A DNA stretch of 64,000 nucleotides from Myxococcales bacterium (GCA_016794465.1 JAEUKA010000053.1:19999-83998), one strand, 5' to 3'; counted from the stretch's first letter, positions 48,583 through 57,390 are shown. Program-made: numbers and translations. Notes: generated by a model not told the origin, from the sequence alone.

Positions 48583-50163
48583 ATGCCCGATCCGCGCATC
48601 ATCGTCGTCGATGACAACCAACGGTTCTGCGAGCAGGTGGTCAGTGCCTTCGCCGAAGTCGGCATCACGGCGCAGGGCTTTGCGAGAGGGAGCGAGGCGC
48701 TGCCGGTGATCCTCCGTCAGCAGGTCGCACTGGTCGTCGTCGATCTGCTGCGGTCGGGCTCGGAAGGGCGCTGGCTGTTGTCACAGCTGTTCTCACCGGG
48801 GGCGACGCAGGGCTCGCCGGCGGTGCTGGCGCTGGTCGGGGTAACCGACGATCTTTCGGTTCTTCCCGACGGGGTAGATGCGCTGGTGCGACCGGTGTTT
48901 CCTCGTCAGGTGGTCGCGTCGGCGCAGCGGCTTCTGCCAAGTCCGTCTCTGCGCAGTGGGCGGCAAGCGACGCTGCGAGGTCTGCCTGCACTCACGGACT
49001 CGTCGGCGGTTCACACGGTGCCGGTGTCCTCGCAGGCGCCCTCGGCAGTGCCGGTACCTGTCGAGGACAAGATCACCGCCCGGCAGCCGTCCGCGCGCAG
49101 TCCGTTCGAGGAAGACTCCTCGGACTTTGCGCCCGGTGAGACGCTGCTGGCCCCCGAGAGCATTGCCGCCCTGGCCCGCGAGATGATGCGGCCCCATCCC
49201 GACGATCCGGCCCTGCTCCACAGCGGCGATCTGCTGCCGCTCGATGAAGAGCTGGTAGGAGGCGACGAAGATACCCTGCCGCGTGATGATCTGCGCCGAA
49301 GTCGTCCGCCAGCCGGGGACGCGGGCCAGCCCCCGTCGAGCGGCGTGGTGCTTAGTGGTGATCTATCGGCGCTGTCGCTGCTTGACGTGATCGACCTCCT
49401 CGCGCGGCAGCGGCACAGCGGCATCCTGACCGTCAGCACGACCGGGCGGCAGCTGGTGGTCTACTTTTTTGACGGTCGGATTGCCCAAGCGACGGCCCAG
49501 GGCTTGCCGAGTCTGCGGCTCGGGCGCTTCTTGCTCGAGCTCGACGGATCGCTGCGCCAGCCCGAGATTGATGCGGTGGCGTCGCAGATGCCGGGGCGTC
49601 CGGGGCCGAGTGATCGCGACGCGACGCGGGTGGCCAACGACGGCGTGCAGCTGGGACAGGCCCAGGGGCCCGGCAGCCTGCTTGGCCAGCGCCTCGTTCG
49701 CGCCGGACTGCTGCGTCCCGACGAGCTGGGACAGGCCCTGGCGCGGCAGAGCTGTGAGCTGATCTGTGAAGGGCTGCGGCTGCCGACGGGTCGGTTCGTG
49801 TTTGAGCGGACGCGGCAGCTGCCGGTGAGTGTGCTCTCTGAGGAGCTGGGCGGGGCGCTACAGCTCGACCCGGCGCAGATCCTTCTGGAAGGCCAGCGCC
49901 GACTCGATGACTGGCGACGCTTCGAGCAGGATGTGGCCGAGGGCGCGATCTATGTCAGCCAGGCTGCCGCGCCGAGTGAGCTTTTGCGCTTTGGCCTGAG
50001 TCAGGCGGAGCTCTCGGTGCTGGCGCTGTGCAACGGGCGGTCCTCGGTGGCCGATCTGGCGCGGGAGAGTCGCCTGCCGCTGGCCGAGGTGTCGCGGACC
50101 CTGTCCCGCCTGCTGGCGCTGCGGCTCTTGCGACGACGACTGCCGGCGCTGCTGGCGCTGTAA
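48583..50163 (+). CDS. Receiver - DUF4388 regulatory protein
   Basis: A 526-residue protein. Residues 1-120 are a response-regulator receiver (RIIVVDDNQRFCEQVV, VALVVVDLLRSG with the phospho-acceptor Asp, VDALVRPVFPRQVV), where the usual Lys-Pro after the beta-5 strand is Arg-Pro. A disordered Pro/Asp-rich linker of about 120 residues follows. Residues 255-330 are a DUF4388 domain (LSALSLLDVIDLLARQRHSG, RQLVVYFFDGRIAQA), and the rest is helical with LLGQRLVRAGLLRPDELGQAL and a winged-helix-like end. It is a signalling adaptor of the type found in myxobacterial motility and kinase networks. The ATG at 48583 matches the start of the receiver domain. Confidence 0.82.
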   Translation: MPDPRIIVVDDNQRFCEQVVSAFAEVGITAQGFARGSEALPVILRQQVALVVVDLLRSGSEGRWLLSQLFSPGATQGSPAVLALVGVTDDLSVLPDGVDALVRPVFPRQVVASAQRLLPSPSLRSGRQATLRGLPALTDSSAVHTVPVSSQAPSAVPVPVEDKITARQPSARSPFEEDSSDFAPGETLLAPESIAALAREMMRPHPDDPALLHSGDLLPLDEELVGGDEDTLPRDDLRRSRPPAGDAGQPPSSGVVLSGDLSALSLLDVIDLLARQRHSGILTVSTTGRQLVVYFFDGRIAQATAQGLPSLRLGRFLLELDGSLRQPEIDAVASQMPGRPGPSDRDATRVANDGVQLGQAQGPGSLLGQRLVRAGLLRPDELGQALARQSCELICEGLRLPTGRFVFERTRQLPVSVLSEELGGALQLDPAQILLEGQRRLDDWRRFEQDVAEGAIYVSQAAAPSELLRFGLSQAELSVLALCNGRSSVADLARESRLPLAEVSRTLSRLLALRLLRRRLPALLAL

Positions 50164-50172
50164 GGGGGCGCC

Positions 50173-50922
50173 ATGCGGATCGCGGCGATTCAGTTCAAGG
50201 CCGACAAGCGCGATCAGGCGGGCTCGCTGCGGCGACTGCTGGCGCTGTGTGAGCAGGCTGCCGAGCAGGGCGCGACGCTGATTGTCTGTCCCGAGATGGC
50301 GCACACCGGCTATCTGTTCACCGACCCAGCCGATGTCCGGCGAGTGGCCGAGCCGCTGCACGGACCCAGCTTGGAGCAGCTGGCGACAGTGGCGAAGCGC
50401 TACGGCTGCACCCTCGTCAGTGGGTACCCGGAGCTTGTCGAGCAGGCGCGGACGGTACGGCTCTACAACTCGGCGCGGATCATCGGTCCTGACGGGTCGC
50501 TGCTCTACAACTATCGCAAGCGGCTGCTGTTCGATGCCGATGAGACGTGGGCCTTGCCGGGCGACACGCCGTATCCGCAGCTGCGCTTGCCGTGGGGCGA
50601 CCTGACGGCGGGCATCTGCATGGACCTCAACGACGATCGGTTCATCCGTCACCTCGGCGAGTCGCAGTGCAGTGTCATCGCGTTCTGCACCAACTGGCTG
50701 GAGGAGGGCCTGGAGCTGCATCTCTACTGGCGCTACCGCTTGCTCGGGGTGCGCAGCCTGTTTGTTGCGGCCAACACCTACGGGGAAGAGACGTGTCCCG
50801 GTCACGAGCGGACGTGCTTTGCCGGGCAGTCGGCGATCTTCGACGGCTCAGGAAGGCCGCTGGCGGTCGCGCCCCGCGAAGGCGACGCGATCGTGAGCGC
50901 CGACGTAGATCTGCCACGCTAG
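50173..50922 (+). CDS. Carbon-nitrogen hydrolase (nitrilase superfamily)
   Basis: A 249-residue amidase of the nitrilase superfamily. The catalytic triad is visible: Glu in LIVCPEMAHTGY, Lys in YNYRKRLLFDADE and Cys in TAGICMDLNDDRF. Further family marks are SGYPELVEQARTV, VIAFCTNWL and CFAGQSAIFDGSGRPLA. Small single-domain members cut amides such as omega-amides, carbamoyl or N-carbamyl compounds; the substrate is unknown. It starts nine bases after the receiver-DUF4388 gene, so the two are probably co-transcribed. It is followed after five bases by copy 2 of the palindromic element. Confidence 0.88.
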   Translation: MRIAAIQFKADKRDQAGSLRRLLALCEQAAEQGATLIVCPEMAHTGYLFTDPADVRRVAEPLHGPSLEQLATVAKRYGCTLVSGYPELVEQARTVRLYNSARIIGPDGSLLYNYRKRLLFDADETWALPGDTPYPQLRLPWGDLTAGICMDLNDDRFIRHLGESQCSVIAFCTNWLEEGLELHLYWRYRLLGVRSLFVAANTYGEETCPGHERTCFAGQSAIFDGSGRPLAVAPREGDAIVSADVDLPR

Positions 50923-50927
50923 CCTCG

Positions 50928-51034
50928 CCTGGGGCCCCGCTACCCTGCGAGACTTTTTTCCGTTCCGCAGGCGGCCCGAAAAAAAGCTCTCCGGCGACAG
51001 TCCCCGGCACGTAGTGCGGGGGGTCGCCCCCAGG
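50928..51034. repeat. Intergenic palindromic element, copy 2
   Basis: A 107-base region bounded by CCTGGGG (50928-50934) and CCCCCAGG (51027-51034). It contains the 26-base (50943-50968) and 19-base (50972-50990) blocks that are identical, on the opposite strand, to copy 1 at 22216-22296; only the 3-4 bases between them differ. Bases 50991-51006 (CCGGCGACAGTCCCCG) recur at 52543-52558. The inner blocks pair as GAGAC-T6 with A7-GCTCTC. It sits five bases after the nitrilase gene and ahead of the tRNA terminator, in a tail-to-tail interval. Confidence 0.75.
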
Positions 51035-51065
51035 CTCATGGTTCAAACTGCTAGGCCCCGCGAAA

Positions 51066-51103
51066 CAAAAAAGCCGCAGCGGTTTTTGGCCACTGCGGCT
51101 TTG
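51066..51103 (-). terminator. Intrinsic terminator of tRNA-Pro
   Basis: On the minus strand AGCCGCAG and CTGCGGCT form an 8-base perfect stem (extended by GG/CC pairs) around an A-rich loop, followed by a TTTTTTG run. It begins a few bases after the 3' end of tRNA-Pro, a standard rho-independent terminator. The plus strand also reads as a hairpin with a short T-run. Confidence 0.85.
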
Positions 51104-51180
<77 letters not shown>

Positions 51181-51203
51181 AGAAGTCCGCGAAACAGGTG
51201 GTA

Positions 51204-51233
51204 CTACTAACGGGTTTGCCCGGGGGTTGTCAA
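51204..51233 (-). promoter_or_regulatory. Promoter of tRNA-Pro
   Basis: On the minus strand a perfect -35 TTGACA (51233-51228) is followed by an 18-base spacer and TAGTAG (51209-51204), about 24 bases before the tRNA's first base. A C/G-rich tract follows, as in stable-RNA discriminators. The -10 match is only three of six. Confidence 0.5.
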
Positions 51234-51257
51234 TCATTTTTCCCGAGTGCTCGAATC

Positions 51258-51286
51258 TTGAAAGGACGCAGCGCGTCATCGAAAAT
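51258..51286 (+). promoter_or_regulatory. Promoter giving a near-leaderless aspartate kinase mRNA
   Basis: TTGAAA (51258-51263, five of six -35 matches), a 17-base spacer, and GAAAAT (51281-51286, four of six). The ATG at 51296 begins ten bases after the -10, so initiation near 51293 would leave almost no leader. No ribosome site precedes the ATG, in agreement with leaderless translation. Confidence 0.45.
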
Positions 51287-51295
51287 GCCCGGGAC

Positions 51296-52537
51296 ATGAC
51301 CAAGCCCACCGCCGGTTCCACCGACCCCCTGTCGCCCTGGCTGCCTCCGTATCCCGAGTCAGCGAGTGACAAGCCGATCATTGTTCAGAAGTATGGCGGC
51401 AGCTCGGTGGCCGATCCGGAGCGGCTCAAGCAGGTGGCACAGCGCGTCTCGGACACGGTCAAGCAGGGGCACCGGGTGGTGGTGGTGGTGTCGGCGATGG
51501 GCAAGACCACCGACCAGCTGATTGCGCTGGCCAAGAGCGTGACGCAGACGCCGCCGCGCCGCGAGCTGGACATGCTGATCTCGTCCGGGGAGCGGATCTC
51601 GATGGCGCTTTTGGCGATGGCGCTGTCGGAGCTTCAGCACGACGCAATCAGCTTCACCGGCTCGCAGTCGGGGATCTTGACCAACGATCGGCACTCGGGG
51701 GCGCGGATCATCGAGATTCGGCCTGTCCGCATCCAGGACGAGCTGGCGCGCGATCGGGTGGTGATCGTCGCCGGCTTCCAGGGCATGAGCTACAAGCGCG
51801 AGGTGACGACGCTCGGGCGGGGCGGCTCGGACACGACGGCGGTGGCGCTGGCGGCGGCGCTGCAGGCGAGCCACTGCGAGATTTACTCGGATGTCGATGG
51901 GGTGTACTCGGCTGATCCGCGCGTGGTCCCCGAGGCCAAGCACCTTGCCGAGGTGAGCTACCGCGAGATGCAGGAGCTGGCCGACCACGGGGCCAAGGTG
52001 CTCAATGCCCAGGCGGTCGAGTGGGCGCAGCGCGCGGGGATCGTCATCCAGGCGCGCAAGACGCACGGCTCGACCCGGCAGACGCTGGTGCAGGCTGACG
52101 GGCCGCCCGAGCGCGAGCGGGGCCGGGCGACGGCGGTGGCGGCAGCCGCGCAGGTGGTCGATGTGGCGACGCGGCGGGGCCCGGAGGTCCTGCGGGTGCT
52201 GGGCGAGGCGGGCGTGCAGCTGCGTCACCTCGGGCTTCACGACCAGCAGCTTGCGGCGACGCTGACCCTGGACGACCTGCCCGACTTTGCGCGGACCCAG
52301 GCGGCGCTGCGGGCGGTCGATCCAGCGCTGGAGCTGCGCGATGACCAAGGCATGGTGACGGCAGTGGGCCCAGGGCTGGGCAGCGACCCGCAGCTTTTGG
52401 CACGGCTACTACACGAGCTTGCCCAAGCAGGCCTGCATCCCGGGCGAGTGACCACCTCCCCCCTGCGCATCTCGATCTGGCTCCCCACGACCGAGGTCCA
52501 GCCGGCGACGCGCCTTGTGCATGGGCTGTTGTGCTAG
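51296..52537 (+). CDS. lysC: Aspartate kinase
   Basis: A 413-residue aspartokinase, which makes aspartyl-phosphate for lysine, methionine and threonine. The catalytic domain shows IVQKYGGSSVADPERLKQVA, VVVVSAMGKTTDQLI, the ISSGERISMALLAM helix, FTGSQSGILTND, RDRVVIVAGFQGM and TTLGRGGSDTTAVALAAAL, then EIYSDVDGVYSADPR. The C-terminal 140 residues should be paired ACT domains for feedback control, but they are more divergent than usual (ATRRGPEVLRVLGEAGVQLR). An N-terminal 22-residue lead is not conserved, and no ribosome site is visible. The gene stands alone, with an array of 42-base repeats after it. Confidence 0.92.
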   Translation: MTKPTAGSTDPLSPWLPPYPESASDKPIIVQKYGGSSVADPERLKQVAQRVSDTVKQGHRVVVVVSAMGKTTDQLIALAKSVTQTPPRRELDMLISSGERISMALLAMALSELQHDAISFTGSQSGILTNDRHSGARIIEIRPVRIQDELARDRVVIVAGFQGMSYKREVTTLGRGGSDTTAVALAAALQASHCEIYSDVDGVYSADPRVVPEAKHLAEVSYREMQELADHGAKVLNAQAVEWAQRAGIVIQARKTHGSTRQTLVQADGPPERERGRATAVAAAAQVVDVATRRGPEVLRVLGEAGVQLRHLGLHDQQLAATLTLDDLPDFARTQAALRAVDPALELRDDQGMVTAVGPGLGSDPQLLARLLHELAQAGLHPGRVTTSPLRISIWLPTTEVQPATRLVHGLLC

Positions 52538-52572
52538 CTGGGCCGGCGACAGTCCCCGCTGGGCCGCCCAGC
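52537..52572 (+). terminator. Hairpin after aspartate kinase
   Basis: GCTGGGC at 52537-52543 and again at 52558-52564 can each pair with GCCCAGC at 52566-52572. The region includes CCGGCGACAGTCCCCG (52543-52558), shared with palindromic element copy 2. There is no U-tract, so termination is inferred from position (immediately after the stop codon) only. Confidence 0.35.
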
Positions 52573-52575
52573 AAG

Positions 52576-52705
52576 AGGGGGTGGGTGCGATTGGTTGATT
52601 CAATCGGATACAGCGGTGGGGGGTGGGTGCGATTGAGTTGATTCAATCGGATACAGCGGGGGGGGGTGGGGTCGATTGAGTTGATTCAATCAGGTACAGC
52701 GCCTG
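52576..52705. repeat. Three-copy 42-43 bp tandem repeat with internal palindrome
   Basis: Three successive units begin with a G-rich block (GGGGGTGGGTGCG or close), then GATTGAGTTGATTCAATC, then GGATACAGCG, with a period of 42-43 bases. GATTGA and TCAATC in each unit form a six-base inverted repeat, so the array offers three evenly spaced dyad sites about four helical turns apart. The third copy is degenerate. It occupies most of the 299-base gap between aspartate kinase and the 1216-residue gene; the last 130 bases (52706-52836) show no gene. Confidence 0.85.
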
Positions 52706-52836
52706 GGGTTGTAGACGATTGAATGGGTGGCCAAAAGCAGCCCAGGCCCTGCCGTTTTGGGCTTGGTTCCGTCGACCAGCTGGGGGGTGTTTGAGTGGGG
52801 CCACGGGCTGGCTGGCTTGGCGTACTATGGTGAGCC

Positions 52837-55800
52837 ATGAGAAAGCTGCTGCTGGTTTCGCTGTGTGCCTTGGTGGTGGCCGTGGGCGGGTCTGCACCGG
52901 CGGCCAAGAAGAAGCCGACCGGGATTCGCGAGTCGAAGTTCTTCAAGGTCGATATGGACCACAGCAAGGTGGTCGGGCCGATCGATCGCGTCAAGGCGGC
53001 GCTGAGCCTGGACCTGACCTCGGTGACGACCGATCAGCCGCAGTACTGGCCGAACGAGAAGGTCTATCTGAAGGTGATGGCGCTCGGGCGGCCCTCCGCC
53101 GAGGTGTCGGGCAAGCTCGCCAAGCGCGACGGCATAAGCCAGGACGTGAAGGGCAAGCTCGACGAGAACGGCCTGCTGGTGGTCGAGGTGCTCGATGGCA
53201 CCACCAAGCGGCTGGAGCTGGGCGAGTACCGGCTCGACGTGGCGGTGCAGGGCGGCAAGGGCAAGGGGCAGGCGACGTTCTCGGTGGTCGAGGGCACGCT
53301 CGGCGCGCTCTCGTTTGCGCATGAGTGGAAGAAGGTGACGAAGCCCGATGAGCTGGAGCGCGTCAATGGCGCCTGGTTCCTCGGCAACGCGGCGGGGGCG
53401 GGCAAGCGCTGGGGCAACGGCCTGTCGTTCAAGAACGAGCTGCGGATGTCGAACCATGCGTTCAGCGGCGAGGTGACGGTGAACTCGCGCTGCATGCTGC
53501 CCGGCTGCAACGGCACCCACGCCGGTCCGTCGCAAAAGATGATGGTCGAGCAGGGCCAGCTGCTCGGCACGCTCAATGTCGGCGGTCACTCGGGGCCGTT
53601 CCAGATCGAGGTCATCTCGCCGCGCGGCAGCCTGCGTCACCAGTTCGAGGGCTCCAGTCACGTCGAGCGCGACATGGTCGCGGCAGCCGGTGGCGTGAGC
53701 TTCGATCACAAGGTCGGCGTCGCCCCGTATGAGAACACCGTGCAGGTCCCCGGTCGCGATCTGTTCGTCGAGAGCAAGAAGCAGGGCGCCGATCCGTTCG
53801 TGGTCAGCTCGCTGATTGCGCAGTTGGGCAAGCTCCACATCGAAGTGACCGCCAAGGTCAGTGCGGCGGCGCTGTTTGTGCATACCCCCAATCCAGATGG
53901 CAGCTTTACGTCGAAGCAGGTTCCGCTCGGCGGCGATCTTTTACCGGGTCGCAAGCTCGAGGTCGAGGTCCCCGGTCCCTACGCGCTGGTCACGATCGGC
54001 GGCTTCGTGGGCGATACCTTTAAGGAAGGCTGGGCGCTCGGGTTTCCGCCGTCGCAGCTCAAGGTCAGCGTCAGCGCGGCGGCTGAGGGTCAGCCCAAGG
54101 GCACGGTGCCGGTGACGATCCAGGCCGAGTCGCTGGGCAAAGGGGTGGCGCTGTCGGCGATCCTGGAGGTCTATGACAACCGAGTGCCGTCGCGAAGTCC
54201 GGCGACGCACCTCAACTCGGCGGTCGGGGACTCGCTGCGCAATGCCTCGCGGTCGGTATCGTCGTGGAGCGACAACACCGGCTGGATCGAGGACGAGGTG
54301 GACGCGCGCATGGATCGGGATGACTACGAGGAGCGGTCCGAGAAGAAGAAGGAGTACGCGCCGGCCAAGGCGATGCGCTCGATGTCGTATGGGGCGGCTG
54401 CTTCGGCTGCTCCGTCGGCACCACCGCCTCCACCCGGGGGAATCGGCGGGCTGGGGCTGTCGGGTCGCGGCTCGGGCGGCGGCGGCATGGGCTACGGCGC
54501 CAAGATGGGCAAGAAGAACGGCGGCGGTGGCGGAGGCGGCGGCGGTGCGCGCGGTGGCCAGGGCGGCGAGGAAGACGAGGCCCCCAAGGAAGAGGTCCGC
54601 GAGGGCGACAAGAAAGTGGTGTTCTGCCAGCGAATCGTCACCGACAGCAGCGGTCGGGCCCTGGTCGAGGTCACGCTGCCTCCCCAGACGGGTCGGGTGG
54701 TGATGCGGGTGGTGGCGGCGCAGAAGCTGGACTTTGCGCACTCGCAGCGGGAGCTGGACGTGAAGCGGGTCGCCGGGGCCGAAGCGCGCCTGCCGCGATC
54801 GTTTGTGCCGGGTGCCGAGCTGCGCGTGCCGATCGATCTGATGAACAGCACCCAGAGCACGCTGCGACTGTCCGTGACGGGGCCGGGGATTGCCAAAGAG
54901 TTCCAGGTGCCGCCCGGTCAGTCGACGCAAGAGCTGGATATAAAGCTCGGCAAGCCGGGGATGCTGTCGCTGACGATGCAGGGACCTAATGGCAAGGTCT
55001 ACGATCGGCGCGAAGTGGCGCTTTCGACCATTGCCGAGCAGCAGGTGACGTTCTCGCGGCTCCAGTTTGGCGATGGCGGCAAGCTGACCGTGGGCGCGGA
55101 CGAGACGGCGCGGGTCTATGCCGGGGCGGGGCCGCTGCTGCGGGGGATGGCGATGAACGTCTACACCACCAGCGAGTCGTGGTTTGGGCACGCCGAGGCG
55201 CTGAGTGCGCGGGTGGCGGTGCGAGCGGCGCTGCTGGCGGCGGTCAAGCGCGGGCTGCTCGATGACGATGGGCTGGCGCATACGCTGCGGACCTCGGTGG
55301 ACAAGGATGTGCGCGATCTGGATGAGGCGTTCTGCGACAAGGGCGAGGGTCTGTGCCGACCGTATCCGGGGCTACCGACCAATCCGCTGTGGAGTGGCTG
55401 GGTGGCGCGCAACCTGCTGTCATCGGTGCGGTCGCTGCAAGTGGCGGCGTCTCCGGACCCTCGGGTGCAGCAGGCGCAGCGGACCGCGCAGGCGCTCGGC
55501 GATCGGATTCGCCAGGCCCTGACCGCGCGCGGGCAGAAGACCGAGCAGCTGGCAGGCTTTGATGCGAGTGGTCAGGACGTGCTGCCGGTCGAGGTAAATG
55601 GTCAGGTGATCTATCGGGTGATTACCGACGATGCGGTGACGCGGTGGGCGAGCGAGAAGCTGCTGCCGAAGCTCGATCTGGATGGCAAAGACACTGAAGT
55701 GGCGTTTGCGAAGGCCTACGACGCGTTCCGGTTCCTGCGGGCGTTTGAGCGGGTCGGGGCGACGCAGTACCTGACCGAGCTGGCGATGGCGTTCTACCAA

Positions 55801-56487
55801 AAGGGCGACAAAGCGACGTTCGCGAAGCTGTATCGGCAGGTGACGCGCAACATGATCCTGGCGCAGGAGCCGGGGCTGATTCAGGGGCCGGCGCTGCTCG
55901 GTGGGGTGTACTCGACGCCGATGGCGCTGGTGCGGTTTGTCGAGCTGCAGCTTCTGATCGGTGCCAGTGGGCCGTCTGCGCAAGGGCTGCGCAAGGCCGA
56001 TGGCAGCGCGCTCGGCTTTGAGGAAACGGTCAAGGGTCCGGCGACGATTGAGCTGCCGGCGGGGACGATTGCTCGGCTCGATCGACCGCAGCTTTTGCGC
56101 CTGACCGCAACGACGCAGCCGTTTGCCACCGCCAAGGTCAGTCGCAGCCAAGCCCGCGTCGGGGAAGAGCTGTCGCTAGAGGTCGAGCTGGCTGCCGATC
56201 GCGATCCGCTGGAGTACTACGCGCTGATTGCGGTGCCGACGACGACCTCGGTGAAGCAGACGGAGGACATCTTGTCGGACTATCGCGGGCAGCTGCTGTA
56301 CGGGCAGCAAGGGCAGGGCGGGACGCAGATGCAGCTTCTGACGGTGCCGTTCCGAGGCAAGCGCAGCCTGCGGCTCCTGCTGGAAGGTGCGTACAAAGGT
56401 CACTCGGCGGGCCTGGTGATGATTCGCCACATCGAGAGCCTGAACCACGTCTGTGGCGTCACCGTTCCCGACGTGTCGGTGCAGTAA
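52837..56487 (+). CDS. Giant exported alpha-2-macroglobulin-like protein
   Basis: A 1216-residue exported protein with a signal peptide (RKLLLVSLCALVVAVGGSAP). The first 500 residues are beta-sandwich domains (TDQPQYWPNEKVYLKVMALG, GLLVVEVLDGTTKRLELGEY), as in bacterial alpha-2-macroglobulins. A Ser/Gly-rich hinge with a ten-residue poly-Gly run lies near residue 570. Beyond 600 come another MG-type domain (VTDSSGRALVEVTLPPQTG), the FVPGAELRVPIDLMN region and a helical domain (NPLWSGWVARNLLSSVRSL). The thioester CLEQ/CGEQ motif of typical inhibitors is absent, so it would not trap proteases covalently. Similar proteins in deltaproteobacteria are uncharacterised. The family call rests on domain order only. 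Confidence 0.6.
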   Translation: MRKLLLVSLCALVVAVGGSAPAAKKKPTGIRESKFFKVDMDHSKVVGPIDRVKAALSLDLTSVTTDQPQYWPNEKVYLKVMALGRPSAEVSGKLAKRDGISQDVKGKLDENGLLVVEVLDGTTKRLELGEYRLDVAVQGGKGKGQATFSVVEGTLGALSFAHEWKKVTKPDELERVNGAWFLGNAAGAGKRWGNGLSFKNELRMSNHAFSGEVTVNSRCMLPGCNGTHAGPSQKMMVEQGQLLGTLNVGGHSGPFQIEVISPRGSLRHQFEGSSHVERDMVAAAGGVSFDHKVGVAPYENTVQVPGRDLFVESKKQGADPFVVSSLIAQLGKLHIEVTAKVSAAALFVHTPNPDGSFTSKQVPLGGDLLPGRKLEVEVPGPYALVTIGGFVGDTFKEGWALGFPPSQLKVSVSAAAEGQPKGTVPVTIQAESLGKGVALSAILEVYDNRVPSRSPATHLNSAVGDSLRNASRSVSSWSDNTGWIEDEVDARMDRDDYEERSEKKKEYAPAKAMRSMSYGAAASAAPSAPPPPPGGIGGLGLSGRGSGGGGMGYGAKMGKKNGGGGGGGGGARGGQGGEEDEAPKEEVREGDKKVVFCQRIVTDSSGRALVEVTLPPQTGRVVMRVVAAQKLDFAHSQRELDVKRVAGAEARLPRSFVPGAELRVPIDLMNSTQSTLRLSVTGPGIAKEFQVPPGQSTQELDIKLGKPGMLSLTMQGPNGKVYDRREVALSTIAEQQVTFSRLQFGDGGKLTVGADETARVYAGAGPLLRGMAMNVYTTSESWFGHAEALSARVAVRAALLAAVKRGLLDDDGLAHTLRTSVDKDVRDLDEAFCDKGEGLCRPYPGLPTNPLWSGWVARNLLSSVRSLQVAASPDPRVQQAQRTAQALGDRIRQALTARGQKTEQLAGFDASGQDVLPVEVNGQVIYRVITDDAVTRWASEKLLPKLDLDGKDTEVAFAKAYDAFRFLRAFERVGATQYLTELAMAFYQKGDKATFAKLYRQVTRNMILAQEPGLIQGPALLGGVYSTPMALVRFVELQLLIGASGPSAQGLRKADGSALGFEETVKGPATIELPAGTIARLDRPQLLRLTATTQPFATAKVSRSQARVGEELSLEVELAADRDPLEYYALIAVPTTTSVKQTEDILSDYRGQLLYGQQGQGGTQMQLLTVPFRGKRSLRLLLEGAYKGHSAGLVMIRHIESLNHVCGVTVPDVSVQ

Positions 56488-56498
56488 GACCCCCCGGT

Positions 56499-57302
56499 TT
56501 AGCTGCCGATTCGGTTGAAGTCGCGGATCGAGGGAATCTGCGGGTGCGGGGCGATCCCGCGCGCCGAGTCGTCGGTGAGCATGTGGACGCACTGCGCGTC
56601 GTGGAAGTGCTCAAAGTAGCTGTTGATGTGAATCGGCTCGTTGTCAAACGCCGCGACGACCAGTCCCAGCGCAGCCAGCGGCGCGCGGGCGCGGACCTTG
56701 AAGTCGTCGTCGTGCTCTTGCAGATCCGGCTTCATCATCAGATGGACGCGATCGTCGTCGGGAACCGGGAAGCCTTCGCGCGCAAAACAGGTCACGGTGC
56801 CGGCGCGCATGCCCTCGTGGCGACCGGTGCAGTAGACGACGCGGCTGCCGGTGGCGAGCACGTCGTGAACGTAGCGGACGGCACCGGCGATGGCGAGGTC
56901 GTCTTGGCAGTACTCACTGGTGAAGAAGCGCTGCTTCCAAAACCGTCGCACCTTCGGCACCAGAGTCGGGATTTCGTCGTCGCTGATCCCGAGCTTGCGG
57001 AGCGGCTTTTCCACCGACCAGTCGGTAAAGTGCTCCGCCATCGAGTGCAGCAGGCGCGGATCGTCGAGGGCTTGACCGGCCTCGCGGACAATCCGGGCCT
57101 GGCGTGGCTTGTTGTTGAGCAGCGTCGAGTCGAGGTCAAAGATCACAAGTCCGCGCGGCCCGAGGGCGGTGGCTCGCGAGAGCACGCGATCGAGCACGGC
57201 AGGATCGACCTCGCGGCCCTGGGCAGCGGTAAAGTAGCCAGGCTCGTGCGGCTTTTTGTCGGGGTCGCGGCGATAGTGATCGGGGATGGAAGTCTTGGTC
57301 AT
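56499..57302 (-). CDS. HAD-superfamily phosphatase
   Basis: A 267-residue haloacid dehalogenase-fold hydrolase. Motif I is LVIFDLDSTLLNN (the two catalytic Asp), motif II VVYCTGRHEGMRAG (Thr), motif III a Lys in MMKPDLQEHDDDFKV, and motif IV VAAFDNEPIHINSYF (acidic pair). A cap domain lies between about residues 85 and 150 (HFTDWSVEKPLRKLGISDDE). The N-terminal 35 residues are charged and His-rich. The substrate is unknown; small phosphomonoesters are usual. The ATG at 57302 is chosen over one 48 bases upstream because the leader there is not conserved-looking. It converges with the giant exported protein. Confidence 0.82.
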   Translation of the reverse strand: MTKTSIPDHYRRDPDKKPHEPGYFTAAQGREVDPAVLDRVLSRATALGPRGLVIFDLDSTLLNNKPRQARIVREAGQALDDPRLLHSMAEHFTDWSVEKPLRKLGISDDEIPTLVPKVRRFWKQRFFTSEYCQDDLAIAGAVRYVHDVLATGSRVVYCTGRHEGMRAGTVTCFAREGFPVPDDDRVHLMMKPDLQEHDDDFKVRARAPLAALGLVVAAFDNEPIHINSYFEHFHDAQCVHMLTDDSARGIAPHPQIPSIRDFNRIGS

Positions 57303-57390
57303 CGGCGGCGCGCAGGCTAAATCAGCGAGCCACCACCTGTCGAGTGCCAAGCTGGGGCTGGGGTTTTCTTCCTGTTTCCAGATGGATGCG

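Noticed and set aside
52576..52705. CRISPR array or tRNA-linked attachment site
   Set aside because: Three direct repeats without spacers, no integrase, and no duplicated tRNA end.
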